Positions 8,244-17,186 are shown, counted from the stretch's first letter. The stretch: 64,000 nt of DNA from Nevskia sp964451925 (GCA_964451925.1 CAYVKA010000007.1:42771-106770), one strand, 5' to 3'. Numbers and translations: made by a program. Notes: generated from the letters alone by a model not told the origin.

Positions 8244-10505
8244 ATGAACAATAGCGAAAGGTCGCGGTTCCCGGAGTTCTACAAGCTGTCGGTGTCGGAC
8301 CGCGTGCGCGTGATCCACGAGCGCGGCTGGCTGTCGGCCGAGGACTACCAGGCGCTGATCTCCGGCGAGCACACGCTGAAGATCCACAAAGCCGACAAGA
8401 TGATCGAGAACGTGGTCGGCGTGATGGGTCTGCCGGTCGGCCTCGGCCTCAATTTCCTGGTCAACGGCCGCGACTACATCGTGCCGCTGGTGGTGGAGGA
8501 GCCTTCCATCGTCGCCGCGCTGTCCTCTGCGGCCAAGGTGGTGCGCAGCGCCGGCGGCTTCAGCGTCGACAGTACCGAGCCGGTGCTGATCGGCCAGGTG
8601 CAGGTGGTGGACGTGCCGCACGTGGCCAAGGCCAAGGCGGCGCTGCTGCAGCGCAAGGGCGAGTTGCTCAACCTGGCCAACAGCCTGCATCCGCAGATGG
8701 TGGCCCGGGGTGGCGGAGCCAACGACCTGGAAGTGCACCTGCACGCCCGCCCGGAAGGCGGCGACATGCTGGTGGTGCACCTGCTGGTCGATACCCGCGA
8801 CGCCATGGGCGCCAACCTGGTCAACACCATGTGCGAGGGCATCGCCTCGCTGGTCGAGTCGATCACCGGCGGCCGCGTGTTCCTGCGCATCCTGTCCAAC
8901 CTGACCGACCGCGCCATGGTGCGCGCGCGCTGCGTCATCCCGGTGGACAAGCTCGGCGGCCGCCAGGGTTACACCGGCGAGGAAGTGCGCGACGGCGTGA
9001 TCCTGGCCAACGAATTCGCCAGCATCGACCCCTATCGCGCCGCCACCCACAACAAGGGCGTGATGAACGGCGTCGATGCCGTGGCCCTGGCCACCGGCAA
9101 CGACTGGCGCGCCATCGAGTCGGCGGCCCATGCCTACGCCGCGCGCGGCGGCCGCTATACCTCCCTGACCCGCTGGTATAAGGGAGAGAACGGCGAACTG
9201 GTGGGCGAGCTGGACATCCCGATGAAGGTCGGCACGGTCGGCGGCCCGCTGCAGTCCAATGCCACCGTGGCGCTGAACCTGCGCCTGCTCGGCGTGAAGG
9301 GCGCGCGCGAACTGGCCGAGGTGATGGGCGCGGTGGGCCTGGCGCAGAATTTCTCCGCCCTGCGCGCGCTGGTCACCGAGGGCATCCAGCAGGGGCATAT
9401 GACGCTGCACGCGCGCAGCGTCGCCGTCGCCGCCGGCGCCACGCCGGAGATCTTCGACACCGTGGTCGAGCGCCTGGTGGAAAGCGGCGAGATCAAGATC
9501 TGGAAAGCGCAGGAAATCGTGGTGCAGGTGCGCAAGGAGGCCCGCGGCGCCGCCGCCGAGACCATTCCCGACCACGCCGGCCGCGGCTTCGGCAAGATCA
9601 TCCTGCTGGGCGAGCATGCCGTGGTCTACGGCAGCCACGCCATCGCCGCGCCGGTGCCGCTGGCGGTGCGCGCCGCGGTGCAGGAGACCAAGTCCGGCGG
9701 CGTCGACATGATGATCCCGCGCTGGGGCGTGGAGTACCGCCTGCACCGCGATCCGGCGCACCGCGATTCGTTCCAGCGCTCGCTCGGCATCATCTTCGAC
9801 ACCCTCGGCCTGACCGAGCGCTCGGTGCGCATCGAGGTGTTTCCCAACGTGCCGCGCGCCATGGGCCTGGGGGGGTCCGCCGCCATGGCGGTGGCGATCA
9901 TCCGCGCCCTCGACCAGCACTTCAGGCTGGGACTGAGCGACGCTCAGGTCAACGAGCTGGCGTACAGCTGCGAGAAGGTGGCGCACGGCACGCCGTCCGG
10001 CATCGACAACACCATCGCCACCTATGGCAAGTTCGTGCTGTACAAGCGCGGCCAGGCCGAGGGCGAGGCGCCGCTGATGCGCGAACTGCACGTGCCCAAG
10101 CCGATCCCGATGGTGATCGGCATCAGCGGCAAGGAGAGCCTCACCGCCAAGACGGTCGGCGGCGTGCGCAGCGCCTGGCAGCGTGACCCCGAGCTGTACG
10201 AGCGCATCTTCCGCGAGATCGACCGCCTGACGCTGCAGGGCGTGGAAGCGGTGCAGGGCAACGACCTGGAGCGCCTCGGCGACCTGATGAACATCTGCCA
10301 CGGCCTGCTCAACGCGCTGCGCGTGTCGAGCTGGGAAGTGGAGGAGCTGGTGCAGATCGCGCGCGAGCACGGCGCGATCGGCGCCAAGCTCACCGGCGGC
10401 GGCGGCGGCGGCTCGATCATCGCGCTGTGCCCGGAGAATCCGGAGAAGGTGATCGGCGCAATGCGCGACGCCGGCTACCAGGGCATGGAGGTGAACATTG
10501 GATAG
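8244..10505 (+). CDS. Fused HMG-CoA reductase (class II type) - mevalonate kinase
   Basis: One uninterrupted 753-residue reading frame encodes two successive mevalonate-pathway enzymes. Residues 1 to about 430 are a class II-like HMG-CoA reductase: EEPS (85-88), DAMGAN (186-191), HNKGVMNGVDAVALATGNDW (269-288) with the catalytic Lys271, and GHMTLHA (384-390) with the catalytic His389. Residues about 447 to 753 are a mevalonate kinase: GKIILLGEHAVVYG (450-463), GLGGSAAMAVAI (541-552), HGTPSGIDNT (581-590) and LTGGGGGGS (716-724). Only about 15 residues link them. ATG 8244 has AGGAG 11 bases upstream. An AAGGAGG at 9534-9540 looks like a relic ribosome site at the joint, but no start codon follows it. 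The product would turn HMG-CoA into phosphomevalonate. Confidence 0.93.
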   Translation: MNNSERSRFPEFYKLSVSDRVRVIHERGWLSAEDYQALISGEHTLKIHKADKMIENVVGVMGLPVGLGLNFLVNGRDYIVPLVVEEPSIVAALSSAAKVVRSAGGFSVDSTEPVLIGQVQVVDVPHVAKAKAALLQRKGELLNLANSLHPQMVARGGGANDLEVHLHARPEGGDMLVVHLLVDTRDAMGANLVNTMCEGIASLVESITGGRVFLRILSNLTDRAMVRARCVIPVDKLGGRQGYTGEEVRDGVILANEFASIDPYRAATHNKGVMNGVDAVALATGNDWRAIESAAHAYAARGGRYTSLTRWYKGENGELVGELDIPMKVGTVGGPLQSNATVALNLRLLGVKGARELAEVMGAVGLAQNFSALRALVTEGIQQGHMTLHARSVAVAAGATPEIFDTVVERLVESGEIKIWKAQEIVVQVRKEARGAAAETIPDHAGRGFGKIILLGEHAVVYGSHAIAAPVPLAVRAAVQETKSGGVDMMIPRWGVEYRLHRDPAHRDSFQRSLGIIFDTLGLTERSVRIEVFPNVPRAMGLGGSAAMAVAIIRALDQHFRLGLSDAQVNELAYSCEKVAHGTPSGIDNTIATYGKFVLYKRGQAEGEAPLMRELHVPKPIPMVIGISGKESLTAKTVGGVRSAWQRDPELYERIFREIDRLTLQGVEAVQGNDLERLGDLMNICHGLLNALRVSSWEVEELVQIAREHGAIGAKLTGGGGGGSIIALCPENPEKVIGAMRDAGYQGMEVNIG

Positions 10506-11097
10506 CATGGCCCTGGATACGGAAATGCAGGATGCCGATCGCATTGTTTCGTTCGACGACGAGCCGCTGGTGCTGGTCGACGAGCATGACCGCGAGATCG
10601 GCTACATGGACAAGGCCTCGGCCCATCTCGGCCACGGCACGCTGCACCGCGCCTTCTCGCTGTTTATCTTCAACCAGCACGGCGAGCTGCTGCTGCAGCA
10701 GCGGGCGCCGGGCAAGCGCCTGTGGCCGGGCTACTGGTCCAACACCTGCTGCAGCCACCCGCGCCGCGGCGAGACGCTGGATCACGCCATCCACCGCCGC
10801 CTCGACGAGGAACTGGGGCTGAAGACCGGCCTGCAGTTCCTGTTCAAGTTCCAGTACCAGGCGCAGTTTGACGCCGAAGGCGCCGAGCACGAGCTGTGCT
10901 GGGTCTACGCCGGCCGCAGCGACCAGCGGGCGCGGGTCAACGTCAACGAAATTTCCGGTCTGCGCTACATCGCCCCGGACGCCCTGGACGCGGAAATGGC
11001 GGCGCATCCCGAGGCTTTCACGCCCTGGTTCAAGATCGAATGGGCGCGCATCCGCCGCGACCACCCCGGGGTGTTACAGCCCCTGCCGCGGCCGTAG
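10498..11097 (+). CDS. idi: Isopentenyl-diphosphate isomerase, type 1 (Nudix)
   Basis: The product is a type 1 IPP isomerase of 199 residues, with LFIFNQHGELLLQQRA, the catalytic-Cys region WSNTCCSHP (about 80-88), the Nudix-type stretch HRRLDEELG, and the acidic HELCWVY motif. It interconverts IPP and DMAPP. A strong GGAGGT (10487-10492) lies 5 bases before TTG 10498, so this TTG is chosen. ATG 10507 is the alternative but sits 14 bases from that site. With the TTG start the gene overlaps the fusion gene by 8 bases, implying translational coupling. Confidence 0.9.
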   Translation: MDSMALDTEMQDADRIVSFDDEPLVLVDEHDREIGYMDKASAHLGHGTLHRAFSLFIFNQHGELLLQQRAPGKRLWPGYWSNTCCSHPRRGETLDHAIHRRLDEELGLKTGLQFLFKFQYQAQFDAEGAEHELCWVYAGRSDQRARVNVNEISGLRYIAPDALDAEMAAHPEAFTPWFKIEWARIRRDHPGVLQPLPRP

Positions 11098-11199
11098 GCC
11101 GGTGCCGGCGGCGGAAGTGTGACAAAATTGGTTACTTGAGATTGTCGATCAATCCCCCACGAATGCTGTCCAAGCTGTATTCCTGAATCCGGAGAATCC

Positions 11200-12339
11200 A
11201 TGGGTATCCCCCTCATCCAGCAGGCCAAGATCGCGAAATACCTTCTGGGCAAGAAGCTCAGCGGCCAGACCCGCTATCCGCTGGCGATGATGTTGGAGCC
11301 GTTGTTCCAGTGCAATCTGGAATGCGCCGGCTGCGGCAAGATCGATCACCCCAAGGAAATCCTGCAGAAGCGCATGAGCGTGGAAGACGCGCTGCGGGCG
11401 GTGGACGAGTGCGGCGCGCCGGTGGTGTCCATCCCCGGCGGCGAGCCCCTGATCCACAAGGAACTGCCGCAGATCGTGCGCGGCATCATCGCGCGCAAGA
11501 AGTTCGTCTACCTGTGCACCAACGCGATCCTGATGCCCAAGCACATCGACGAATACCAGCCCTCGCCGTACTTCACCTGGTCGATCCACCTGGACGGCCT
11601 GGAGAAGCGCCATGACGAGTCGGTGTGCATGGAAGGCGTGTTCGACAAGGCCGTCGCCGCGATCAAGATGGCGCGCGAACGCGGCTTCCGCGTCACCATC
11701 AACTGCACCCTGTTCAACAAGGAACCGCCGGCCGAGATCGCCGAGTTCTTCGACTACGCCATGACGCTGGGCATCGAGGGCATCACCGTGTCCCCCGGCT
11801 ACAGCTACCAGCATGCGCCGCGCCAGGACGTGTTCCTGGCCCGCAACGAGAGCAAGCAGCTGTTCCGCGACGTGTTCAGGCTGGGCAAGGAACGCAAGAG
11901 CAAGTGGGTGTTCAACCAGTCGTCGATGTTCCTCGACTTCATCGCCGGCAACCAGAGCTACCAGTGCACGCCGTGGTCGAACCCGACCTACAACATTTTC
12001 GGATGGCAGAAGCCCTGCTACCTGCTGGTCGATGAAGGCTATGCCAAGACCTACAAGGAACTGATCGAAGACACCGAGTGGGACAAGTACGGCGTCGGCA
12101 TCAACCCGAAGTGCGACAACTGCATGGCGCACTGCGGTTTCGAAGGCACCGCCGTCAACGACACCTTCGCCAACCCGCTCAAGGCCCTGCGCGTGTCCCT
12201 GTTCGGGCCTCGCATCGACGGCGCCTTTGCGCCGGACCTGCCGGTCAAGTACGGCGACCGCTCCGCCGCCACCGCGGTGCACATCCCGGTCAGCGCCATC
12301 CAGCGCCGTCCGGCCAAGGCCGAAAGCGAAAGCGCGTAA
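11200..12339 (+). CDS. hpnH: HpnH, radical SAM adenosylhopane synthase
   Basis: The product is a 379-residue radical SAM protein. The cluster motif CNLECAGC has Cys38, Cys42 and Cys45, followed by the glycine-rich SIPGGEPL (SAM contact). A C-terminal cysteine-containing extension (CDNCMAHCGFEG) is typical of HpnH. HpnH joins a 5'-deoxyadenosyl group to diploptene, the first committed step of C35 hopanoid synthesis. GGAG precedes ATG 11200 at a good distance. It follows idi by about 100 bases and supplies the substrate branch completed by the divergent hpnI-J-K operon. Confidence 0.93.
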   Translation: MGIPLIQQAKIAKYLLGKKLSGQTRYPLAMMLEPLFQCNLECAGCGKIDHPKEILQKRMSVEDALRAVDECGAPVVSIPGGEPLIHKELPQIVRGIIARKKFVYLCTNAILMPKHIDEYQPSPYFTWSIHLDGLEKRHDESVCMEGVFDKAVAAIKMARERGFRVTINCTLFNKEPPAEIAEFFDYAMTLGIEGITVSPGYSYQHAPRQDVFLARNESKQLFRDVFRLGKERKSKWVFNQSSMFLDFIAGNQSYQCTPWSNPTYNIFGWQKPCYLLVDEGYAKTYKELIEDTEWDKYGVGINPKCDNCMAHCGFEGTAVNDTFANPLKALRVSLFGPRIDGAFAPDLPVKYGDRSAATAVHIPVSAIQRRPAKAESESA

Positions 12340-12371
12340 TATCGAAGTATTGCGCGATCCGGTGAGTTGCG

Positions 12372-13535
12372 GTGTCCTGGGATAACGGCGTGCTGGCGCT
12401 GTGGCTGGCGGCGCCCGCCGCCGTCATCTGGTTCGGCACGCTGCTGGCGCCCTGGCGTCCGTGGAGCACGCGCGAGCGCATCGAGCCCGATGCGGACGCG
12501 GCGCGCGAAGCGGACCTGAGCGACATCACCGTGCTGATCCCGGCCCGCAACGAAGCGCAGGTCATCGGTACCACCCTGTCGGGGCTGCGGGCACAGGGGC
12601 GCGGGCTCAATGTCGTGGTGGTCGATGACCAATCCGGCGACGCCACGGCGTCGATCGCCGCCTCCTTCGCCAGCACCCGCGTCATCTCCGGCAAGCCGCT
12701 GCCGGCCGGCTGGGCCGGCAAGCTATGGGCGCTGGAGCAGGGCAAGGCCGAGGTGCGCACGCCGCTGACCCTGCTGCTGGATGCCGATATCGAGCTGCGA
12801 CCCGGCCTGCTGGCGGCGCTGCTGCGCCACAAGCGGGCGCAGGGCCTGCACTTCGTCTCGCTGATGGCCGACCTGCGCCGCACCAGCTTCTGGGACCGCC
12901 TGCTGCTGCCGGCGTTCGTCTACTACTTCAAGCTGCTCTATCCCTTCGCCCTGTCCAACTCCCGTTTCCGCCATGTCGCCGCGGCGGCGGGTGGCTGCGT
13001 ACTGGTGGATACCGCGGCGCTGCACATGGCCGGCGCCTTCGCCAGCCTGCGCGGCGCGCTGATCGATGACTGCACCCTGGCGCGGCAGATCAAGAACAGC
13101 GGCCACCGCACCTGGGTGGGCCTGAGCCGCGGCGTGGTCAGCCTGCGGCCCTACGGCAGCCTCGGCTCGATCCACGAAATGGTGGCACGCTCGGCGTTCA
13201 CCCAGCTCCACTATTCCAGGCTGCTGCTGCTGGCGGTGACGCTGATCTTCGCCGCCGCCTACTGGCTGCCGCTGGCGGGGCTGTTCGTGCCCGGCGCGCG
13301 CGGACTCGCCGCGGCGGCGCTGGTGGCGATGATGCTGGGTTACTGGCCGACGCTGCGCTACTACGGCATGTCCCCCCTGTGGCTGCTGCTGACGCCGCTG
13401 GGCGCCACCTTGTACCTGGCCATGACCTGGAGTTCCGCCATCCGCTACTGGCGCGGCGTACGCTCGCGCTGGAAGGACCGCGTCTACGCCACGGCGCACG
13501 AGGCGCCGGCTGGCGGGGCGGGGCAGCAGCACTGA
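12372..13535 (+). CDS. hpnB: HpnB-like glycosyltransferase, GT2
   Basis: The product has 387 residues with an N-terminal membrane helix and a GT-A domain: DITVLIPARNEAQVI, VVVDDQSGD and LLLDADIEL. A block resembling the HpnB/hopene-associated glycosyltransferases follows (AAAAGGCVLVD, then LIDDCTLARQIK), then C-terminal hydrophobic helices from about residue 285. GTG 12372 is the start, 32 bases after hpnH. HpnB proteins are regularly found with hopanoid genes, but their precise acceptor is not established. The name therefore rests on family resemblance plus context. Confidence 0.82.
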   Translation: MSWDNGVLALWLAAPAAVIWFGTLLAPWRPWSTRERIEPDADAAREADLSDITVLIPARNEAQVIGTTLSGLRAQGRGLNVVVVDDQSGDATASIAASFASTRVISGKPLPAGWAGKLWALEQGKAEVRTPLTLLLDADIELRPGLLAALLRHKRAQGLHFVSLMADLRRTSFWDRLLLPAFVYYFKLLYPFALSNSRFRHVAAAAGGCVLVDTAALHMAGAFASLRGALIDDCTLARQIKNSGHRTWVGLSRGVVSLRPYGSLGSIHEMVARSAFTQLHYSRLLLLAVTLIFAAAYWLPLAGLFVPGARGLAAAALVAMMLGYWPTLRYYGMSPLWLLLTPLGATLYLAMTWSSAIRYWRGVRSRWKDRVYATAHEAPAGGAGQQH

Positions 13536-13599
13536 CGGCGGCGTCAACTTGCCAGTGGCCGGACAACAGTTGAAGAATCCCCCCGAGCAAAAAGAGCGA

Positions 13600-15078
13600 A
13601 TGGACATGAATCGCGAACAATTCGGCATCAGCGGCATTTCGGTTTTCGTGCCCCCCTACCGCGTCAGCCTGCAGGACTGGTGCGGCTGGACCGGCAGCGC
13701 CTGGGACAAGATCAGCGCCGTGGTCGGCCACAGCTTCCGCATGGCCGGCCCCGAGGACAGCGTCTACACCATGGCCGCCGAGGCCGTGCTCAAGCTGATC
13801 CTCGACTACCAGGTCGATCCGGCGCGCATCGGCTCGCTGGCCCTGGCCACCGAGTCCAGCTCCGACAACGCCGTCGGCGCGGTGATCGTACGCGGCCTGG
13901 TCGACCAGGCGCTGGCCGTGCGCGGCATGCCGCCGCTGTCGCGGTACTGCGAAGTGCCCGAATACAAGCAGGCCTGCATCGCCGGCCTCTACGGCATCAA
14001 GGGCGCCATGCGCTACCTGGCCTATGATGGCGCCGACCGCCAGGCCATCGTCGTCTCCGCCGATATCGCCGAGTACGATCGCGGCAGCACCGGCGAGCCC
14101 ACCCAGGGCGCCGGCGCCGTGGCCATGCTGATCGACCGCGACCCGCAGCTGCTGGCGCTGGACCTGCACACCTCGGGCAGCTCCTCCAGCTATCGCATCG
14201 CCGACTTCCGCAAGCCGTTCCTGCGCTTCAACGGCCAGACGCCGGGCGCCAACGGCCGCCTGCGCGACTTCCCGGTGTTCAACGGCAAGTACTCCACCGC
14301 CTGCTACCTGGACGAGGTGGTGTGCGCTTTCGATGCCCTGTTCCGGCGCCGCGACGGCAAGCACGCCGCCTTCCTGCGCAGCCTCAACGCCGTGTTCATG
14401 CACCGCCCTTACCACCACATGCCGGTGAGCGCCTGGACCATGGCCTACCTGTTCGCCATGGGCGCCGACGGCGGCGAGGAGCATGAGGAGTTGGGCGGCT
14501 ACTGCAAGGCCGCCGGCGTCGAGCTGAAGTCGCTGCTGGCCGAGATGGCGCAGCGTCCCTCGCTGGTCGACAAGGTGGTCAGCGGCCACCCCCCGGAAGA
14601 GCCGTATCCGCACACCGCCCAGGTGATGAAGGCCTTCCGCAAGAGCCCGCGCTACAAGGAGGTGGTGGAAGGCAAGCTGCGCCTCGGCGCCGCCGCCATG
14701 ATGCACATGGGCAACCTGTACACGGCCGCGCTGCCGGCCTGGATCGCCGCCGGCCTGGAAGAGGCGCAGGCGCAGCCGGCCGAGCTGAGCGGCCACAAGC
14801 TGCTGCTGGTCGGCTACGGCAGCGGCGATGCCGCCGAGACCGTGGTGGCCAAGGTGACGCCGAACTGGCGCCAGGCCGCGGCCAGGATCGGCCTGGCCAA
14901 GGCGCAGGGCAACGCCGTCAGCGTCGGCAAGGAAGACTATGCCCGTCTGCACGCCGCGCAGTGGCCGCAGGAGGCGCAGATCCCGCAGCGCCGCGGCTTC
15001 ACCATCGAGCGCGTCGGCAAGTCGCACGACGCCAGCTTCCACGACCTCGGCCTGGAGTACTACCGCTACCGCGGCTGA
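13600..15078 (+). CDS. mvaS: Hydroxymethylglutaryl-CoA synthase
   Basis: The product is a 492-residue thiolase-fold HMG-CoA synthase. The N-terminal GISGISVFVPPYRV is typical. The Glu region is ALATESSSDNAVG, the nucleophilic Cys is at about residue 126 in YKQACIAGLYGIKGA, and the general His region is VFMHRPYHHMPVSAW. It condenses acetyl-CoA with acetoacetyl-CoA. It is about 100 residues longer than typical Gram-positive MvaS, mostly through inserts and a longer C-terminus. ATG 13600 is chosen; ATG 13606 is two codons later. It is the last gene of the cluster and is followed by a strong terminator. Confidence 0.9.
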   Translation: MDMNREQFGISGISVFVPPYRVSLQDWCGWTGSAWDKISAVVGHSFRMAGPEDSVYTMAAEAVLKLILDYQVDPARIGSLALATESSSDNAVGAVIVRGLVDQALAVRGMPPLSRYCEVPEYKQACIAGLYGIKGAMRYLAYDGADRQAIVVSADIAEYDRGSTGEPTQGAGAVAMLIDRDPQLLALDLHTSGSSSSYRIADFRKPFLRFNGQTPGANGRLRDFPVFNGKYSTACYLDEVVCAFDALFRRRDGKHAAFLRSLNAVFMHRPYHHMPVSAWTMAYLFAMGADGGEEHEELGGYCKAAGVELKSLLAEMAQRPSLVDKVVSGHPPEEPYPHTAQVMKAFRKSPRYKEVVEGKLRLGAAAMMHMGNLYTAALPAWIAAGLEEAQAQPAELSGHKLLLVGYGSGDAAETVVAKVTPNWRQAAARIGLAKAQGNAVSVGKEDYARLHAAQWPQEAQIPQRRGFTIERVGKSHDASFHDLGLEYYRYRG

Positions 15079-15092
15079 TTTCCGCAACGAAG

Positions 15093-15131
15093 AAAAGCCG
15101 CCGCGCCTGCTGCCAGGCGCGGCGGCTTTTT
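15093..15131 (+). terminator. Rho-independent terminator after HMG-CoA synthase gene
   Basis: A GC-rich stem AAAGCCGCCGCGCC pairs with GGCGCGGCGGCTTT around an 8-base loop and ends in a T run. It closes the plus-strand mevalonate/hopanoid operon. Confidence 0.88.
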
Positions 15132-15180
15132 CGTTTGCGGAGCGTTGTTCCCGCCCGGTTGCGAGCGCCCTGCGGCGCGC

Positions 15181-15810
15181 TCAATAGGCCAGCGTAAACC
15201 GCTGCCGGATGTGCCGCGGCTTCTCCAGTTCATCGATCATCGCCACCGCGAAATCCTCCGCCGAGATGCGGCTCTCGCCCTTGGCGTCGGTCACCAGCTG
15301 GTCCCCGCCCAGGCGGAACTTGCCGGTACGCTCACCGGGCGCGATGAGCGCCGCCGGGCTGAGGTAGGTCCAGTCCAGATCCGCCTTGCGGTACAGCCCC
15401 AGCAGTTCGCGATGGGCCAGCGCCGGCGGCTTGTACGCCTCCGGAAACTCCGGCAGGTCCACCAGCTGCACGCCGGGCTTCACCTCCAGGCTGCCGGCAC
15501 CGCCAACCACCAGCAGGCGCGGCACCCCGGCCTGTTTCACGCCCTTGATCAGCGCGACGTTGCTGTCGAGCAGGCCCTGCTGGTCGCCGATGCCGGCGCC
15601 AAGCGCGCTGATCACGGCGTCATGGCCGGCGCTGGCGCGGGCGATGCTGTCCGCGTCGAGTGCGTCGCCCCGCACTTCCTTCAGGTGCTCGTGCTTCAGC
15701 GCCAGCTTGCCGGGGGTACGGACCACCGCCGTGACCTGGTGGCCGCGGTCCAGCGCTTCCTTGGCGATGCGGCTGCCGATCATGCCGGTGCCGAACAGTG
15801 TGATTTTCAT
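15181..15810 (-). CDS. NAD(P)-binding oxidoreductase, YwnB/NmrA-like
   Basis: The product is a 209-residue single-domain Rossmann protein that begins directly with the dinucleotide-binding motif LFGTGMIGSRIAKEAL. It continues as an atypical short-chain dehydrogenase (ISALGAG; VVGGAGSLEV; WTYLSPAALIAPGERTG). Such proteins act as NAD(P)H-dependent reductases or quinone/redox sensors; the substrate cannot be read here. A GGAG lies just upstream of ATG 15810. It is transcribed divergently from a LysR gene, which probably regulates it. Confidence 0.8.
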   Translation of the reverse strand: MKITLFGTGMIGSRIAKEALDRGHQVTAVVRTPGKLALKHEHLKEVRGDALDADSIARASAGHDAVISALGAGIGDQQGLLDSNVALIKGVKQAGVPRLLVVGGAGSLEVKPGVQLVDLPEFPEAYKPPALAHRELLGLYRKADLDWTYLSPAALIAPGERTGKFRLGGDQLVTDAKGESRISAEDFAVAMIDELEKPRHIRQRFTLAY

Positions 15811-15869
15811 CTGCGTCTCCTTGATTGGCGGTTGCGGTTTTCGATAACGAGCATCATGCCCGCTTCAAT

Positions 15870-15898
15870 TGATCGGATAAACAACCTGATCGGTAATT
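15870..15898. promoter_or_regulatory. Direct repeat in LysR/oxidoreductase intergenic region
   Basis: TGATCGGATAA (15870-15880) and TGATCGGTAAT (15888-15898) form a near-perfect direct repeat, 18 bases apart start to start, within the AT-rich 118-base divergent region. This is a plausible binding site for the adjacent LysR regulator. Confidence 0.45.
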
Positions 15899-15928
15899 TA
15901 AAGTTCGCAAAAAAGATACAATCGATCC

Positions 15929-16840
15929 ATGAGCCCGAAGCGCGGAGAACTCAAGCGGCTGGCGGTGTTCGCCGCGGTGGCGGAGGGGGGCGGCTTCACC
16001 GCGGCGGCGGAGCGGCTCGGCAGCACCAAGGCCATGGTCAGCGCCCAGGTGCGCCAGCTCGAAGCCGAGCTGGGCGTGACGCTATTCACCCGCACCACGC
16101 GCCGCGTGGTGCCGACCGAGGTTGGCCAGCAGCTGTTCGCCGAGTGCGCCCCGTTATTGCGCGAGCTGGAAGCCGCGCTGGACCGGGCCGGCGCCGACAG
16201 CGGGGGCGGATTGCGCGGCACGCTGCGGCTGACCGCCTCCCATGACATGCTCAGCGGCATGCTGGCGGCTCCGCTGGCGCTCTTTGCCGGGCTGCATCCC
16301 GCGCTGCACCTGGATCTGCTGGCCACCGATCAGGTGATTGACCTGGTCGGCGAAGGCGTCGACCTGGCCATCCGCGGCGGCTGGCTGCGCGATTCCACGC
16401 TGCGCGCCGCGCGCATCGGCGAGTTCGAGCAATACATCTGCGCCGCTCCCTCGTATCTGGCGCAGCACGGTGTGCCGCGCCAGCCGCAGGAACTGGCCGG
16501 TCACCCCTGGGTGGCGCTGAGCCTGCTGCGCGCGCCGCTGACCTGGAGCTTCAGCCACCGCCGGGGCGCGCGTCACACCGTGCGCATGCAGGCGGTGGCG
16601 CGCGCCAATGCGCCCGGCGCGGTGCAGGCCCTGGTGCGGGAAGGCCTGGGCCTGTCGGCGCTGGCCAGCTTCGCCACGCAGCGCGATCTCGAACAGGGGC
16701 GCCTGGTGCGCGTGCTGAGCGACTGGTCCTTGCCCAGGGGCGGCGTGCACGCGGTCTATCCCGCCGCGCGGCATGTGCCGGCCAAGGTGCGGGCGCTGGT
16801 GGATTTCCTGCGGCGGGCCGAAGCGGTAGCCGGGGCTTAG
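15929..16840 (+). CDS. LysR-family transcriptional regulator
   Basis: The product has 303 residues. An N-terminal winged helix-turn-helix (residues about 8-65: FAAVAEGGGFTAAAERLG, then AMVSAQVRQLEAELGVTLF) is followed by a periplasmic-binding-like effector domain (FEQYICAAPSYL, GLGLSALASFATQRDL). It is divergent from the NAD(P)-binding oxidoreductase, the usual arrangement of a LysR regulator and its target. The effector is unknown. Confidence 0.92.
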   Translation: MSPKRGELKRLAVFAAVAEGGGFTAAAERLGSTKAMVSAQVRQLEAELGVTLFTRTTRRVVPTEVGQQLFAECAPLLRELEAALDRAGADSGGGLRGTLRLTASHDMLSGMLAAPLALFAGLHPALHLDLLATDQVIDLVGEGVDLAIRGGWLRDSTLRAARIGEFEQYICAAPSYLAQHGVPRQPQELAGHPWVALSLLRAPLTWSFSHRRGARHTVRMQAVARANAPGAVQALVREGLGLSALASFATQRDLEQGRLVRVLSDWSLPRGGVHAVYPAARHVPAKVRALVDFLRRAEAVAGA

Positions 16841-16882
16841 CGCACGCCAGCACCGCTGTGGCGTGATCTGCCGTTTGACATG

Positions 16883-16903
16883 TAAATGATAATCATTATT
16901 ATT
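16883..16903. promoter_or_regulatory. Fur box upstream of hemP
   Basis: AAATGATAATCATTATTA closely matches the 19-bp Fur consensus built on GATAAT hexamers. It lies 7 bases before the hemP start, so iron-loaded Fur would block transcription of hemP and the genes behind it. Confidence 0.85.
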
Positions 16904-16909
16904 AAAGAC

Positions 16910-17098
16910 ATGTCACAAGCACAACCCTCCACCGGTGCCGACACCACCGGCGCCGCAGCGGCCGGCGCCGCCGCCGCTGTGCGTCAATTCGACAGCCGGG
17001 CGCTGCTCGGTGTCATGCGCGAAGCCCTGATCCTGCACCGCGGCGAGATTTATCGCCTGCGCCAGACGCGCGCCGGAAAACTGATCCTGACCAAATAA
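16910..17098 (+). CDS. hemP: HemP-family hemin uptake protein
   Basis: The product has 62 residues. An Ala/Thr-rich, variable N-terminus is followed by the conserved HemP core: FDSRALLG, LILHRGEIYRLRQTR and the terminal GKLILTK. HemP proteins are small, Fur-regulated factors of haem utilisation, in some bacteria acting as activators of haem receptor genes. ATG 16910 is chosen because the upstream in-frame codons lie within the Fur box. No haem receptor gene is next to it; the following two genes are a HAD-like and a methyltransferase-like protein. Confidence 0.88.
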   Translation: MSQAQPSTGADTTGAAAAGAAAAVRQFDSRALLGVMREALILHRGEIYRLRQTRAGKLILTK

Positions 17099-17186
17099 CC
17101 GCGGCACCCACGCCAAAGCCAGCCACCTGCGGGGAGCCAGCCGGCGCGATCCAGCGGATCGCAAATCCCGACACAGGAGCTGGCCG

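Noticed and set aside
16843..16865. Hairpin CACGCCA/TGGCGTG after the LysR gene as terminator
   Set aside because: The stem is short and no T tract follows, so it is not reported as a terminator.
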